Of a stretch of 64,000 bases of DNA, positions 36,926 through 50,700 are shown piece by piece (position 1 is the stretch's first letter; every line of letters starts with the position of its first letter). The position numbers were made by a program, and so were the translations under genes. This DNA comes from Dipetalonema caudispina (Eukaryota > Nematoda > Chromadorea > Rhabditida > Onchocercidae), in NCBI GenBank assembly GCA_013365325.1, contig JABVXV010000023.1, positions 62,001 to 126,000 on the forward strand, given 5' to 3'. Below the pieces are notes generated by a model that had not been told where the DNA came from, did not search any database, and saw nothing but the letters and a program-made list of their open reading frames with translations.

Positions 36926-39900
36926 ATGGACTTTGCAAAGATTGCTACTGCTCCATTGTCAGTACCGCTGGAGCTCGACATAAGGGAGATTTTCTCAAAG
37001 GTTTATATTTATGAATTTCATTTTTCGAGATTTAACTTAGCGGAGTTGGATTTACTTGCTTTGAAGTTCCATTTTATAAATGTCACACATTTATGACTTA
37101 TGGTCATTTCTGCAAAATCAAGTCATATGCATCATTCTGATTGGAAATTTAAGATTTTAACTAATGATGGAATGTTTATATTTTCTAACTTTGCATTTTT
37201 TTGAATCATCGTTTTAGTGATGCATCAATATACCAGGTTTTCAGGTCATTCATATATGGAAAGAACGTTGTCATACAGTGAACAGACGTTTATTAGGCAT
37301 TGTAACAGTGGGTGAACAAGATCTTAAGCATGGTCATATATTAACAGTTTCTGATGTCTTTTCAAAAAATGTTGAAATCCGTAAATTCATTCCCAGGTCA
37401 CCGGACATTTTTTCGACTTGCGCATATGAAACTTCCGTTTGGTTAGATTTGCTTTACTTTTAAAGTGTATCTTTATTAAGAATAAACTCGATCCAGGTCG
37501 AATTTATTGCAGTTAAAGATGAATTAATAGACTTTTGGGATTCAAATTGAAGTTTTCTTTTTTTAAAGAGTCTCAGGTCTTTATAAGATTTCATTTTCCG
37601 CTCTATAGTTGTCGCGGTGTTTTCTTTGAAAAATCTATTAATTAGATATGTCAAAACGGCTTATATCACTTACTAAATGCGCATTTAAAACTATTAATTA
37701 AGATCGTACAGTTTAGATAAATGTGTTGTGGAATTTTGGCCCACTGTATTGGACGCGAAGCGACATCCCCATGTTTCCTTTCCATATCGTCTTGCTTTGG
37801 AAAAAGTCTCAGATCAGCAGTGGTGCGTCGCTTGAATGATTATTGTCTTTGCTGTTTAATTTCCATATTTGTAACGATCATTGTTTCAACTATTTAGTCA
37901 GTAGTATTTCCTTGATTTGTCTTTTTCAGGAATCTAAATCTCTTCGTTTCTAACGATGAGATTAATTATACTTGGCTGCAGAAAGTCGCATTTCCGCGTT
38001 TATTAAAGTGAGTTTCTGTAATATCTTGAATCTTGATTTCGTTTCAAAACTTTCACCACTCCATGCTTCTAGATGGTTTGCCGAAATTGGCGAGCGGAAA
38101 AATACTACAGTTTCGCACAAATTAATCAACGTAGAAGATTATTCCCAATTGTATTGTGAAATCAAAAATAAGTGGGGCCAACAAATTGTAGCAGTAAGTC
38201 TTTCCGGTGTTCTGATGATTAAAATTGCTGTAATTGCCACTTTTGAATCATTCAGCATAACACGCTGATCAATCTTTTACTTTTTGGTCTTTTTCAAAAT
38301 TTGAATTAGCTTGATCTTTCAAAAATTTCCGTTTATTAAATATTTGGTTCTTTCTAGACTTGGACAGAAAGAACGAATCCGCAGAAATTTGTTTATGAAG
38401 ACTGCGCTATTGCAGCTTATCTAATTGTAAGTAGAAAATTTTCTGTTAAATGCAGTGGCAAATGAACTTAATTTTTCTTGCGAATTATTGGAAAAATGGA
38501 TTTCAGGCCTATTGGCAACAAAAAGGTCTCTCACCACAAAGATTTTGTGATATTGGTTGTGGCAATGGCTTGCTAGTACATCTCTTGCAAAAGATGAAGG
38601 TTGTTTTTTTAGGTATCGCATTCTTGTGGAGAGTGAGAAATTTATTAAAAAAGGATTTTTCATTGTCATTTTTGATCAGAATACGAAAAACATCTTGGTT
38701 TTACCAAATGCAATGAATTTACAGATAAATGGTTATGGAATCGATTTAAGACAGCGCAAGATATGGACAAGATTTGTTGGAACTGACTTGAGAGAAAAAA
38801 CACTGAATCCCGAAGAAGATTTGTTGAGCGATAGCGATTTTCTTATTGGGAATCACACAGATGAATTGACTCCTTGGATACCTGTTATGGCTGCTAGGTT
38901 AAATTATTTTGTGGACTTGAGATTTCTTATTTTTAACAAAGAAGTATATTCTTACAGTTAGGCAGGATGTAGTTTAACTTCTCATATTCATCTATGGTTA
39001 GAACTCATGCGCAAATTGTTCACTTTTTTTCACTCTGTTATCCTCGTTATCAATATCTTTCGAAAATTCTCAAATTTAAAGAGAATTTTCAAAAATCATG
39101 TTACAGCTGTTATTTTCAGATGCAGAAGTAACTTTTTCTTACTGCCGTGCTGTCCGTTCGATTTTTACAATCGTTTTCAAAAAAAGTGTGGTATGGCCGC
39201 TGCCAGTGTGTACTCCTCGTATCTTCTTTTTATTCGCAATATTTGTTTGAGGTAAATTTGATATTCAGTAATGGTAATCCTTTCTGGCAGATCATGTGAA
39301 ATTTTTCTTCGCTAGATTATATTCAAAAGCTCTCGCTACTGAAAAATGTTCAGGTTAGGTTATTGTGTTGAAGAAGATCGGCTAAAAATTCCATCAACAA
39401 AACGTTATTGTTTTCTTTGCACAGTACCTACTGGTGGTTTAGTAGAAAATATGGAAAATATTATAAGTAGTATATTGGCAGATACGAGTTTACCGAATTT
39501 TGTGCCGAGAGAGAAAATTGAAAGGGTATGTTGCATTTTGATTTAATGTAGGACTTTCCTGTGGATTCTATGAAGTTCAATTTTTTGATTTGTTAAATAA
39601 GAGGTGATACTGTATGTGAAATACAATTGTTACTGTTTTTCCTCTAAATTTTAAAATCTCTGAATTCGTTGTGGAGTAAGTTCATAGCTCGCATTTAACT
39701 AATTAAAGTCTGGTTTTGTGCAAGACAGAATGTTTCTGTATGATGTAGACGTTGATGATTTCAGATAAGAAATTGTTCCAAACTTTCTCGAGACTTTCAG
39801 CAGATGCTTATCACAAAGATATTCAGGCATTTATTTGAGCTGTCACCGGACAAAACAACAGTGTATACATTTATATTTTTGAAATTCAGAGTCTGATATT

Positions 39901-40469
39901 ATAGATAATCAAATTGTTCGAAAGCAAGCACCATAAAAATTTATTAATTAATCGAGAAGTATGGTTGTAGATCTTGACAATAGTTACCGCATTAAATCAT
40001 GTGTTGCAGCTGTTGGCGTGAAGGGCAGCCATGCTCCTTAAAAGAAATAGCTGATCTACTGAATGAGGAGGAAAAAGCGCAGCTTCGAGATTCAGATGGT
40101 GGTTTGCAAACATTCTTGAGAAATCAGCATCAAATTTTCAAAGTAAGATACAAATGAGATCAGGTTTCTTCAAGATACAAAAATAAAAAAGGTTGATATG
40201 ATCCTCCCATTCTCGTGTCTTGCAGATGCAATTGCAGTAACCGAATCCTTTAAATTATACTTTTATTTTTTAATGCGCAGGATTTCAACTTCTTATTTTC
40301 AGTGATCGAGTAATTTCAGGTAGTTAAAGGCACCGTATCAATTCGTAATTGGGCGAAAGAGGGCACTCGAAGAGTGGAAGGGAAATTGAAGACAAGGGAT
40401 TGTTGGTTCCATAAATATCATTCCAGTGGTTGTCCATTATCGGCTGAAGACTGCTCTTATAAACACTGA
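36926..40469 (+). CDS. trmt-44: tRNA (uracil-2'-O-)-methyltransferase TRMT44 family
   Basis: TRMT44/Trm44 methylates the ribose of U44 in serine tRNAs, using SAM, in the cytoplasm. Thirteen exons (36926-37000, 37245-37380, 37717-37822, 37930-38007, 38073-38193, 38358-38426, 38507-38599, 38725-38897, 39120-39251, 39354-39525, 39765-39862, 40010-40142, 40320-40469) join in phase to 511 residues. The SAM-binding motif is FCDIGCGNGLLVHLL (about 208-222), followed by GYGIDLRQRKIW, the family hallmark LIGNHTDELTPWIPV (about 266-280), LLPCCPFDFYNRF and IPSTKRYCFL. A C-terminal CCCH zinc finger, C490-x9-C500-x6-C507-x3-H511, ends the protein at the histidine, as in the animal family. Donor choice for exon 2 (37380) and exon 11 (39862) was fixed by phase. 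Identification is firm. Confidence 0.95.
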
Positions 40470-40729
40470 AATTTTGAATTTCCTACGTACATTCCAGTTG
40501 AGTTGAATTGCATATGTATTCACTTCACGATTTAAATATAGCGAGATATAACCGTCATAGATAACGCGATTTTTTCCTTTTCTTGTTGTAAAGGTGTTTT
40601 TATTATCGTTTCCATATAACTATTTCAAAATTTTATTCTCGTATTCCTCATTCTACTCCCCAGTTTTCTCCCGACACATTTCGAGGAACGGAATTGAAAA
40701 TAATACTGCGATCATTGTTTTATATTGTC

Positions 40730-40735
40730 AATAAA
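40730..40735 (+). terminator. Candidate polyadenylation signal of TRMT44
   Basis: AATAAA about 260 bases after the TRMT44 stop codon. Confidence 0.5.
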
Positions 40736-41613
40736 CTGATTTAATAGATATTTGTCACATTTGTTGGTGATAGCCTTATATTAAACTGTGATGAAGCAAA
40801 TGAAGCAAAATGCTTGTAGCCCATCCGTCAGCGTAACCTCATATGGCTCGACAGTTGAATTCAATCGAACTGATTATCATTTAGTTCATTGATACACCTT
40901 ACATCACTTATGCGATAAGCGTCAACTATGTGATGCTGTATAATGTTGATCTAGTGAAAATGTAACGGTCAAAATTTTACCAGGAGAAAATTTGTTTACA
41001 GTGACACAAGAACCGATAGCATACAATGAACAGCTGGTTATGTAATAGTGCATTAATACTATAAATCAATCAAAATGGAGGCATTTTTGGCAGCCAAGAA
41101 ATTCACAACACTACTTATGCTTACAACTGGCAAAGAGGTCACATATGTCTTTTACAGTTAAAAAAAAATATAGCACCTGAGCTTATCAATGTCCGATGCA
41201 ACAAATCAATAGTTAGTTATTAAAATGAATACAAAATAAATATGCTACAGATCAATTTTGGCTTATTATTCTTTACACTATTTTCTAAATGGAAGCTCAA
41301 TTGGTAGTGTTGCGCATGGCTTTTTGAAGCTAGAAACAATTCTCAGGAATTACTCCTTGAGAAGCATTTCTTTTTAATCCAAATCTCTAAGTTCAACTCT
41401 AAATTTATTAAAACATTCAACGAATGCATATGTAACAGTGATAAGTTGCGGTTGCTTTTGGTGATTCTGGAAAAATGAGTGAAAACAACGACTTTTCCTT
41501 CGCAAAACATATCAGAAGACAGAACGGCTCATAGCTGTGCCTGAGGTTGCATGCCATTTAAAATGATCTAGTTATATCACCAACACCAGGTGTATTTGGA
41601 ATCCCGCGGGACA

Positions 41614-41619
41614 TTTATT
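41614..41619 (-). terminator. Candidate polyadenylation signal of the long coiled-coil gene
   Basis: TTTATT on the plus strand reads AATAAA on the minus strand, about 90 bases after the stop codon at 41708. Confidence 0.5.
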
Positions 41620-41707
41620 TTAAATATTTACACCTTCAAAAACTAGCAGTTTACAAAGACAAACTACAAATTATAGACGAGATCGATCGGTAGAGAGATA
41701 TCTGAAA

Positions 41708-44700
41708 TCAAACTGATATACCACTATCTATTACAGTACTTGCTGTTCTTGATGCCGTTTCATGATAATTACTGTTTCCGGAAACCGATGACTGTTCGTT
41801 TGTCCGAACACTGAAACTATTAAAAAGTAAAGAGAAAATATTCTCCAATTAGCAATCCACTAAATAAAACTGATTATATCGGGGTGTATCAATACATTGG
41901 TTAGTGCAGTAGAAATACTTCCTAGGACACTACTTTTAATTGTCAAATTATCAACTTTTTGCTAACTGAATTTCGATATTAGAATTTCGGATGAAAATAT
42001 TTAAAAGATTAATTTGCTAACTTAAGAATCCATGAAATTAATAAATGATATTCCCTTCCTCAAAAGAGTGTTATGTTTTAATTCGATAAGTTGTTTAACA
42101 ATAAAATTGATTCATCTTCAATCGCAAATAAATCATTTTTAATGTGAATTTTTTTTCAACCTGACACAACCGCATCTAAGTTCCATTGTAATTAATTTTC
42201 CACTCTTCAAATGACAATGATAACTTACAGACGAGGAGTTCCTTCATCATCTGCATCATGCGCATCATCAAAAGATAACCTTTGTGAGCAACCACGATCC
42301 TTTGCTGCAATAAATTTAAATTTAAAAAATTTATAAAGATGAAAATATTGATAGTTTAGGAATCATAACATGAAGTTCATAGAAAAGCAACATACCAATG
42401 AATGTTCCTTCTGGTGCATAAATGGTATCAATATTTCCTTTAGCAAACCGATTACGACCTTGTTCAAGATATAATGAAATAACTGAACGAGTCATCACAT
42501 CACCACCTAAAAAAAAAAAAAACATTATAGAATTTCTTTCAATATTGAAATCTTTAACTTAAAGATTTTTTTATTTTTATTTTACTTCTTATGTTGATAA
42601 ACTTGGAGAATTTTCTTCTATCTCATTTCCTTACTAATTTTTTGTCCCACTTTTTTCTAGCATTTTTCAGAGAAGTTGAGAAGACATAAATATCAAAGTT
42701 AATTTTAACCTTCTCAAAAATGTTGTCATCTCATTAAACTACTACCGGGAAAAATGGATGATGTGCGATAGTGTGTAAAATATGCAATTATACGAATATC
42801 ACAGTAAAATATGCCGTAAAGGTTAAGCATAGTTTTTTGTATATCACAAATACTTAACAATTATTGGCCAAAGATAGTTATCTATAAGCTAACTTATCAG
42901 TTATTTCATTTATTTATTTGTGAAATTTCAAAGCTATTCAAAAATGATAAATGTTTTTCTAAAATTAATCCATACGTGATTGCGAAGATCTATGCGGCGT
43001 AGTTGAAGAGGAAGGACGTCGTTCACTTTGACATAAACGAGTCGAGCAAACATTCATTGATTGCGGAGTACGATATTTCCTAAAATTGACCAAATTATTA
43101 TCAAAATCTAATTTTTTTACTTCTTTTTTTTTTCCTATTGAAAATGCAAATGATGTTATAAATATATTTAAATATCGTTCCGTGGGAAAAGGTGTTAAGA
43201 CTATTAATTTTGCGCTATATATCAGTGAAATTTCAATGAAATCTTTGTGAATAAAATTAGACCCAATAAAGTTGAATAAAAATTTAAAAATTTAATTTTT
43301 CGCAACTTACATTGCATGATCAGTTTTTACAGAGTTTGGTTCTCCCTCAGATGTGGACGATTCCATTTCCTCAATTTTATACCGTAGTAAATCATTCTCT
43401 TTTAGCATCGATTCGGACATTACTGCCTGATTACGCGCGGAACGTTGTAATTCTTCAAATTTAGATGTCAAAACCCTGTAAAAGTTATAATTTCAGAAAA
43501 AAAAAAAGCACTATCGAAAATTGAGTCAATTTCTTGCAAATTAATTCTCTTATAATATGTTTTTTTTTTCCCTTCTTTGCATAATTTTACAATATCAAAT
43601 TTAAATGGCCTTATAACTTTTGAGAAATATAATATTGATTACATACTTTTCTGTATTGGTTTTTTGATCCACCAATACTTTTAACTCACGAACACGATGC
43701 TTTAGCTTGCTTATTTCAATATCTTTCAATGGAATTTCCTCCACTTTCAGCTGTAATTTTGCATTCGAATGTCGCAGCGTTTTAATTTCCGTTGATTTAA
43801 TTTCCAATGCGGTATTTAAGCTGCTGATTTCTTTCGATAACTCCTAAAATTCGGATCTTCGATCAACTAAAATCACTAGAAAAATTATAAATCATTTAAA
43901 ATGCATTCATTGTGTATTTGTAATTTTGTTTAGGTATCATTTCCGCTTTAATGCGACATATCCGAATGTATTGTTTCTCAAAGGTACTACAGTGAAGTAC
44001 CAATGAAAAGATCTCATTTTAACACTTCTTTTAATCAATTTTTAAGAAAATTTAGGCAAAAAAAAAGAGATGTGAAAATTATTTGTAGAATAAAACCCTT
44101 GAAATTTAATTCATTTTAAAAAAAAAGATTTACCGCAACTTTTTCATTGGTATCCTTACTCAGCGTTGCTTCAAGATTTTTCTTATCCCGAATAAGTTCT
44201 TCCACAGCCTTTTCCGCTTCCGCTAATTTGCTATCCAAATTGGCGCATTGAATTTGATTTGAACGACTTAGACGTTCAATTTCCGCTTCATGAATGCAAC
44301 GTTGTTCATCCAATGTTCGCATTAATTCATCATTACATTCCACTAACTAAAATAAATTGTAACATATTAAAAGTTGTAAACACTCTCTTTGATAACACTT
44401 TTCTAATGCTAGGCTTGTTTTGTCAACATCTTATCACTTTATCATAAGGAATATAAATAATTTCAATCTATTAAGATAACATCAAGTATAAGAATAAGTG
44501 CTGTATGATAAGGTCAAGATTCTAAATGTCGCATAAATGATAAAATTTACCAATGAACTTTTTTACTATATATATACATTAAAATTTCAATTTTACTTTC
44601 TTACCAAAAGTGACAAAAATTTGTGAAAAAAATTTTTCAAATATTTTCCAAAAAAAAAAAGACCATCAACTTTTTCCTGGAGACATAAAATAAGAAATTG

Positions 44701-47700
44701 ATTATCTAAACGATATATTTTTTTTTTTTATGCTAAAAATTTTTCAATTTTCAAGAAAATTAACTGCAAGAGTATTAACACCAATATTAATGAATATTTT
44801 TGATGGGAATAATAAATAATAACGTTTGTATCACAAAATAGAAAAAGAAAAAAAATCGAATTGATTGATTAAACGGATGAGTAGGGAAAAATAAGAGGAA
44901 TAAATTAATGAAAGTAATCAAATAAACAATAAATAAGTACAGTAAGAAGTGTGTAATGATGTTTAGATACATGAAGGAATAACATTTATGAGCAGTGCAT
45001 AAATTAAATATATTTATTCCGAATTTCTAAATTCACATGTAGTTCATACGTGAATGACCTATTAGTATCTTTAAATGATCAAAACTACAATATGGTTTTC
45101 TTTGATCCATCCGACAAATAATGTCTAGAAATCACTTTTAAGGTGATAATATCCTCACAATCTTAACCCATTTGTTCAATAAAACAGTTCAATCATAGGA
45201 ACAATACCTTATCCATTTAATTACTTTCTATAATAACCTCTTTTGTTTTTACTTGATTCTAATAAATTTTAAAAGAAAGGAAAAGAAATCCGAGAAGTAT
45301 AGAGAAATACTCAATATGTGTTATAAAAGGGAAATTACTACGAAGAGAAAAATAAGTTTTTTTTCTTTTCATTCCCAAAACAATTTTTAATTGTAATACG
45401 AATTACTAATATTAGTCTAATTGATAAGAGATTCTTTCATTTGAGAATTTCTAATCAGAATTATAAAAAGATAATTATTATGAAATTTTAGGTAGATGTT
45501 TTCTAAAACTTAGATTTAAATTAGTTCTATGATACCGGAGCATTGGTTATAGTGAGGAAATAAACAAATTGCAACTTCTGCAAAATTCTTAATTAGCTTT
45601 GTCTAATGACTTAATTTCCTCAAAACTCTTAATTAACTTTGTTTAGTGACTCAATTTCCTCAGAGATTTTCTTTTCCCCGAAAATAAAAATTTTTCAGTA
45701 GATGGAAAGCCCATATTTTGATATTTTCCTCAAACAATAACATATTTGCCTGAAAAGTAGGCCAGTGATACATAGAAATCATGGCCCCGATAGAATACGA
45801 ACGATCGTATCTTTGGGTCACTTTTCGAAATTACTATCATAAACGGAGGGAAGAATGAAGACTGTAACGTTTGATCATTTCAAATAGATAAAACATTTCT
45901 TCATTTCAAAAGCATTCAATTTGGTAACTAATATTTGGGAACTTTTTCTTTTTTTGGCTCTTTCTCTCTCTCTCTCTCCCTCTTTTGTTTTAAATAACCT
46001 AATTCCAAGTTACTATTTCTACAAGTTACTATTAGCTATTCATGATTATTTTAATAATTTTTTCGAGAACAATCAATTCCATTTTGGGTATGAAAACAGA
46101 AAGGAAAGAAATTGAAGGTATGAAAATTAGATATCAGATTGAAGTTTTTCAGTGATAAAGTAAATTTATTACATTTTGTATATGATTCTACAAGAAAAGA
46201 GCATATTTTCAATTTAAAAATATTTTGAAAAATATGATCTTAATTTTTGGCTAAGCTCATTGTAGCCCCATTAGCCATTATTACAACAGCATTTTCAGTA
46301 GGAAAAAAAAGCGCCAGAATTATTACATACCTGTTTTTCGTATCGTTCCTTCACGGAATTTAACTCATCTTCATGATTTCGATTCACTGTAAATAAAATA
46401 AGCAGAAATATGAAAATGATGAAAATAGGTAAAAGAATGGTTGAATATTGCAAGAGAGATAATGTTGCTGCAGATGATGCTGCAGTTGTAGTGCATGCTA
46501 ATAGAATTATATAAATTGTTGTGGATGAAAATAATGATATTAAAATAAATGGTAATACAACAAGGCCAGGTGTTTTCAGACGTATTACATTTGGTATCAC
46601 ACAGAATATTGGCATCTTTCAGTAGTAGAATATGATAAGTGGAAGAAATGAAAATGAATGTAGTAAAGATAAGTAATTTTTTTGCTAGGCTTATTTTTGA
46701 ATTGAATGAGATAATGAGCCTCAGTCTAGCAAGAAGTTTCTATGAGTTGGTAGAAGTAGTTTAGTCCAAATAAGGGTGTCACACAAAGCGCAATAACATT
46801 CGGGGAAAGCAGGAATTGTTAATGAACAAAATGATAAAACCCCAAAAACGATCCCTGTCCATTGTCCCTTTCTTCCTCCTCTTTCTTCTACCCTTTCTCT
46901 CTTCGTCCTCTCTCTCTCTCTCTCTCTCTCCTATCGTTCCCTTGCAAAGAACATGAAATAGTACTTGGAGGATATGGAAATAGTATGAAGATAGAAAAGA
47001 AACTAACAACTTCACTCACCCTCCATTATAAATTCAAGACAAGAGGTCAGAGGATAATGATAGAATGATTGGAATAGAACAAGAATAGATATATTACTGA
47101 TCATAGAAGAAAAAAAAAAACAAAAGTTCGAGGACAAGTAGAAAATTACAGAATGATCAGAGAGGAAGTAAATCGGTTACAGGCTGTATATAACTTTATG
47201 CATCAGAAAGTAAAACTTAGGCTGAAATCTGAAATTTGCATACCTTTTGTAAGTGGCCAATTTCTTAATGGTCCCCTAATGTAATGCAAGGGATGGCACT
47301 GTTGCTGTCCTAGCATGCACAATGCTCGAAACTTTAACTTTAGGTTGGAAATTATTTAAAGATAGCCAAATGAAATGCATTTAATTTGCATAAGTGCAAA
47401 TCACAATTGATTGTAAAATGCAACAATAAATGCTAATGAATTGTTGAATTTGCCCGATACTTCCAAGCTTTCTTTCTTCAAATTATCTTAAATTTGCATA
47501 ATCCATACTTCATCGTCTTGACAATAAATCATTCAAGACTTGTCAAGTCCTAAAAGTACCTAATGAAAAATTTATATTATATTCCTTAATTATTCATTTG
47601 GCTATTTCTTCATTCAATACATGAAGAGAAGATTCCACATGTGATCCTCAAAAAGAAAAAAAAATTAAAGAAAAGGTTGGAACATGAAACTTTTACCGGC

Positions 47701-50700
47701 AAACAGCAACTTTAAAGGTATATCAAAAAAAAAAGATAACAGCAACTTTGAGAGTATACGACAAGCAATTCATTTCGAATTCACACTTTTTTAAATTCCT
47801 ATCTTTACAGATTTAATCTTTTTTCTTGTGGTCTGTCCATTTAACCAAAATGTCAGCCAAAAAAGTTTTCAATCATAACTGTTTGGATAGATAACGCTTT
47901 CATGTTCAGTAAATTCAGTGAAACGATGAAAATCTCGATCAATGATCTCTTGAAAAAATCATTTAGGGTTTTCTTTCTTCTCATATTGTTGCATACCTGT
48001 AAAACTGGTCTTTTTTTTTTGCAATTAACTAGCCATTTTGTCGCTAAATTTTTCATCGCATATAAAAGAACAGATGAAGAAAATTGGTGACGCAACATTA
48101 AATGTCACCGACACGGCGATATTTGGACAGATTTACGCAGCTGATAAAGAAAGGCCGAGTGTTTGCGATAATTTTTTTGCTTTTTATTTCAAAAAAAAAA
48201 ATTCATTTTTCTTCAAACGAACTTCGAGCATTGACTTTAGAAGTGTTTTTGTTAAAAAGCGCCAAATGATTTCAGAAAGAAGTTAAAAGTGAAAAAATTT
48301 AATATGAGAATGTAACAAGTAACGACTACGATAATCGATTCGATTGAACAGATCAAACCTTTTTAGTCTTCAAATGATTATAGAACGATAATTAAAAGCC
48401 ATTTATTCCTGGCTTCATATCTGTTCTAGTCTTTCTCATGTTATGATATGAAATCACTCTTTGACCCTTATCGGAGAATTAAAGAGCTAATTCATTCTCC
48501 AATTTCAAATCTTTTTCATTAAGTTTAAAATTCTCAACTCTTGTAAATTTTTCCATTTTCATAATCAAAAACATCGGCGAAAAAAAAAATAAAAAATAAA
48601 AATTTTAATGGAAAACTCGATGTTTCAGTAAGATTCAAAAAGATATTATGTCCTTAATTTTGCAAAAATTTTTTCTTTTTTTACAGTTCGGAAGAAACTT
48701 GCTTTCAAGGTCTTCAAAAAGGATGAAGTGAAAGGGCCATGGAGAAAATGAATGTAGAAGACATATATTACAACAAAATGTCACACATCATCTGCAACAA
48801 CGATTTAAATGAATTTTCCAATAATCACTTAAAATTGGATATTAAAGATGGGAACATCTAATACATTTCAAACGGATTAAATTGTGAACGGAAAAATCTT
48901 ACACTCATTCAAAAAATATTTTTATTGCTTTTTACTACTTGTTATTTCGCTCTTCCTTTTAAGGATATTTAAAAATTTTCACTGAAGTTTTTACAAATAC
49001 TTTAAAATATTTTTTAGTAGCCTTGAGGCTTCAGCAGGAAAATATTTAAGGCTAATTTAGCAGTGTCAAACTGCACGGAAACCGTTGAAAAGCATGGAAA
49101 AATTCCGAAGTAATATGATGATTGATTACAGGGACGTCTTTAAAATATCAATTTAATACGGCTGCGGAATTTATCATAAAAATCGGTAACACCTGAGATT
49201 TATTTTGTTAAAAAAAATCAATCAATTGACAATATTAGTACTTCAGTATCAGTTATTTTGTAACAGAAACAGTAAAGGTTGGAATGATGATAGGTTGCTG
49301 AACTATCGTCGTTTTTCATTTTTCATTACAAAAGAAGTTGTAGCAAATGTGAACGATTTCATAAACAATCTATTGGGACTTAAATAACTCATGAAAAAAT
49401 TAACAAACCATTCTCGATTTGTCGGGTATGATCAGTATTCACTGCCATCAGTAATTGCTCATATTTGGTTTCCAGTGCTTTCATATGAGATTCTGAAGAT
49501 ACCAATTCTATTTTCATAAGTTCAATTTTCGATGTAATTGAGTTAATTGTAAAATTAATTGGAATGATTTTTCTATTCATTCAATGCTGAAATGCATTAA
49601 TGATATGTTCGAATTTTTATCTAAACTTGACAATCTAATTTGAAAGTACAAAAAACGCCATTGCAACTTTCAACAATTGTATGATCCCTCAGAATTTCAA
49701 CAAATTGTAGAGGTGCATTACTAGCGTAAAGTTAGCGCAAAGTTTAACTTAAATTGTAATATTTAATTTCTAAAATTTACTGTACCAAATATCTCTTAGT
49801 TTTTATGGGATAAGAATAAACCCTTCGTTTTACTGCTGAATATTGAAAACAAAATTTCTTTGTATTCTAACAAATTCACCTGGAGTCACAATTAATGGAT
49901 GTATAACTTCTATTCAAATCAAAAAATTCAAATATATGATGAATAATTTCCGTCTAAACAAAATTCACTATTTGTTATCAAGTGCTGGTTTTGTGCTATA
50001 TCTTGACAGTTAGCAATTTAAAAGTTTCTCTTCCAAGATCATCTACGAAATCTTTGCGGAATAGTATGATCAGTATAAAGAAAAACGTGATGATAGAAAA
50101 ATCCATTTCAATACTTTTAAATTTCTTTTTGTTTAAATAAATTCCTTTAAAAAATTAATTTGAAATCAAGAGCGTACCATATTTCCTATTTTGTTCAAGC
50201 GCTGCATGTAAATCTTCATTGCACTAAAAATTAAAAAAATGATGATTAATCGTGATAATAGCGAATAAAATAAAAGTTTACTTTCAATTTATTCCACAGG
50301 AGTTTAAAATTTAAGAAATTTGTAACTTCCAATGGCTTTTGGTTTCAAGCGCATATAATGGACTATAACTTAGTTCCTGGTTTGGATTTTTTCCGGAATT
50401 TTTACGACAACAAAGTAATTTTAGGATCAGCCTAAGTTAATGTCGGAGATCTATAGGCCAAAGTGAAAGTAATTTACCATCTTCTAAACATCATGGCTCT
50501 CGAAAGACTATTTTTGGATTTCTACCACTCCCGATCAAAGCTAAATAGCAGAGCAAACAAACAAGAAGTAAACGAAGATAATAATACCTTTTGAATCTGT
50601 TGATCAAATACAATAGCAAGAACATCAAATCCACGAATGGCATCTGTTAATCTCTTTAGTTTTAAAGTTTCATCTGAATATAGAACTTTTTTAAATCCAT

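Larger units (their letters stand above)
40470..41707. other. Intergenic region between convergent TRMT44 and the long coiled-coil gene
   Basis: Holds the 3' ends of two convergent genes, each with a polyadenylation-type hexamer. A 33-codon open frame at 40791-40892 has coding-like codons but no support. Nothing else recognised. Confidence 0.45.

Noticed and set aside
44787..44972. Very hydrophobic 61-codon minus-strand frame
   Set aside because: Phe/Ile/Leu-rich only because the intron is T-rich on that strand; unlike 46615-46331 it does not run into a known exon and has no other support.
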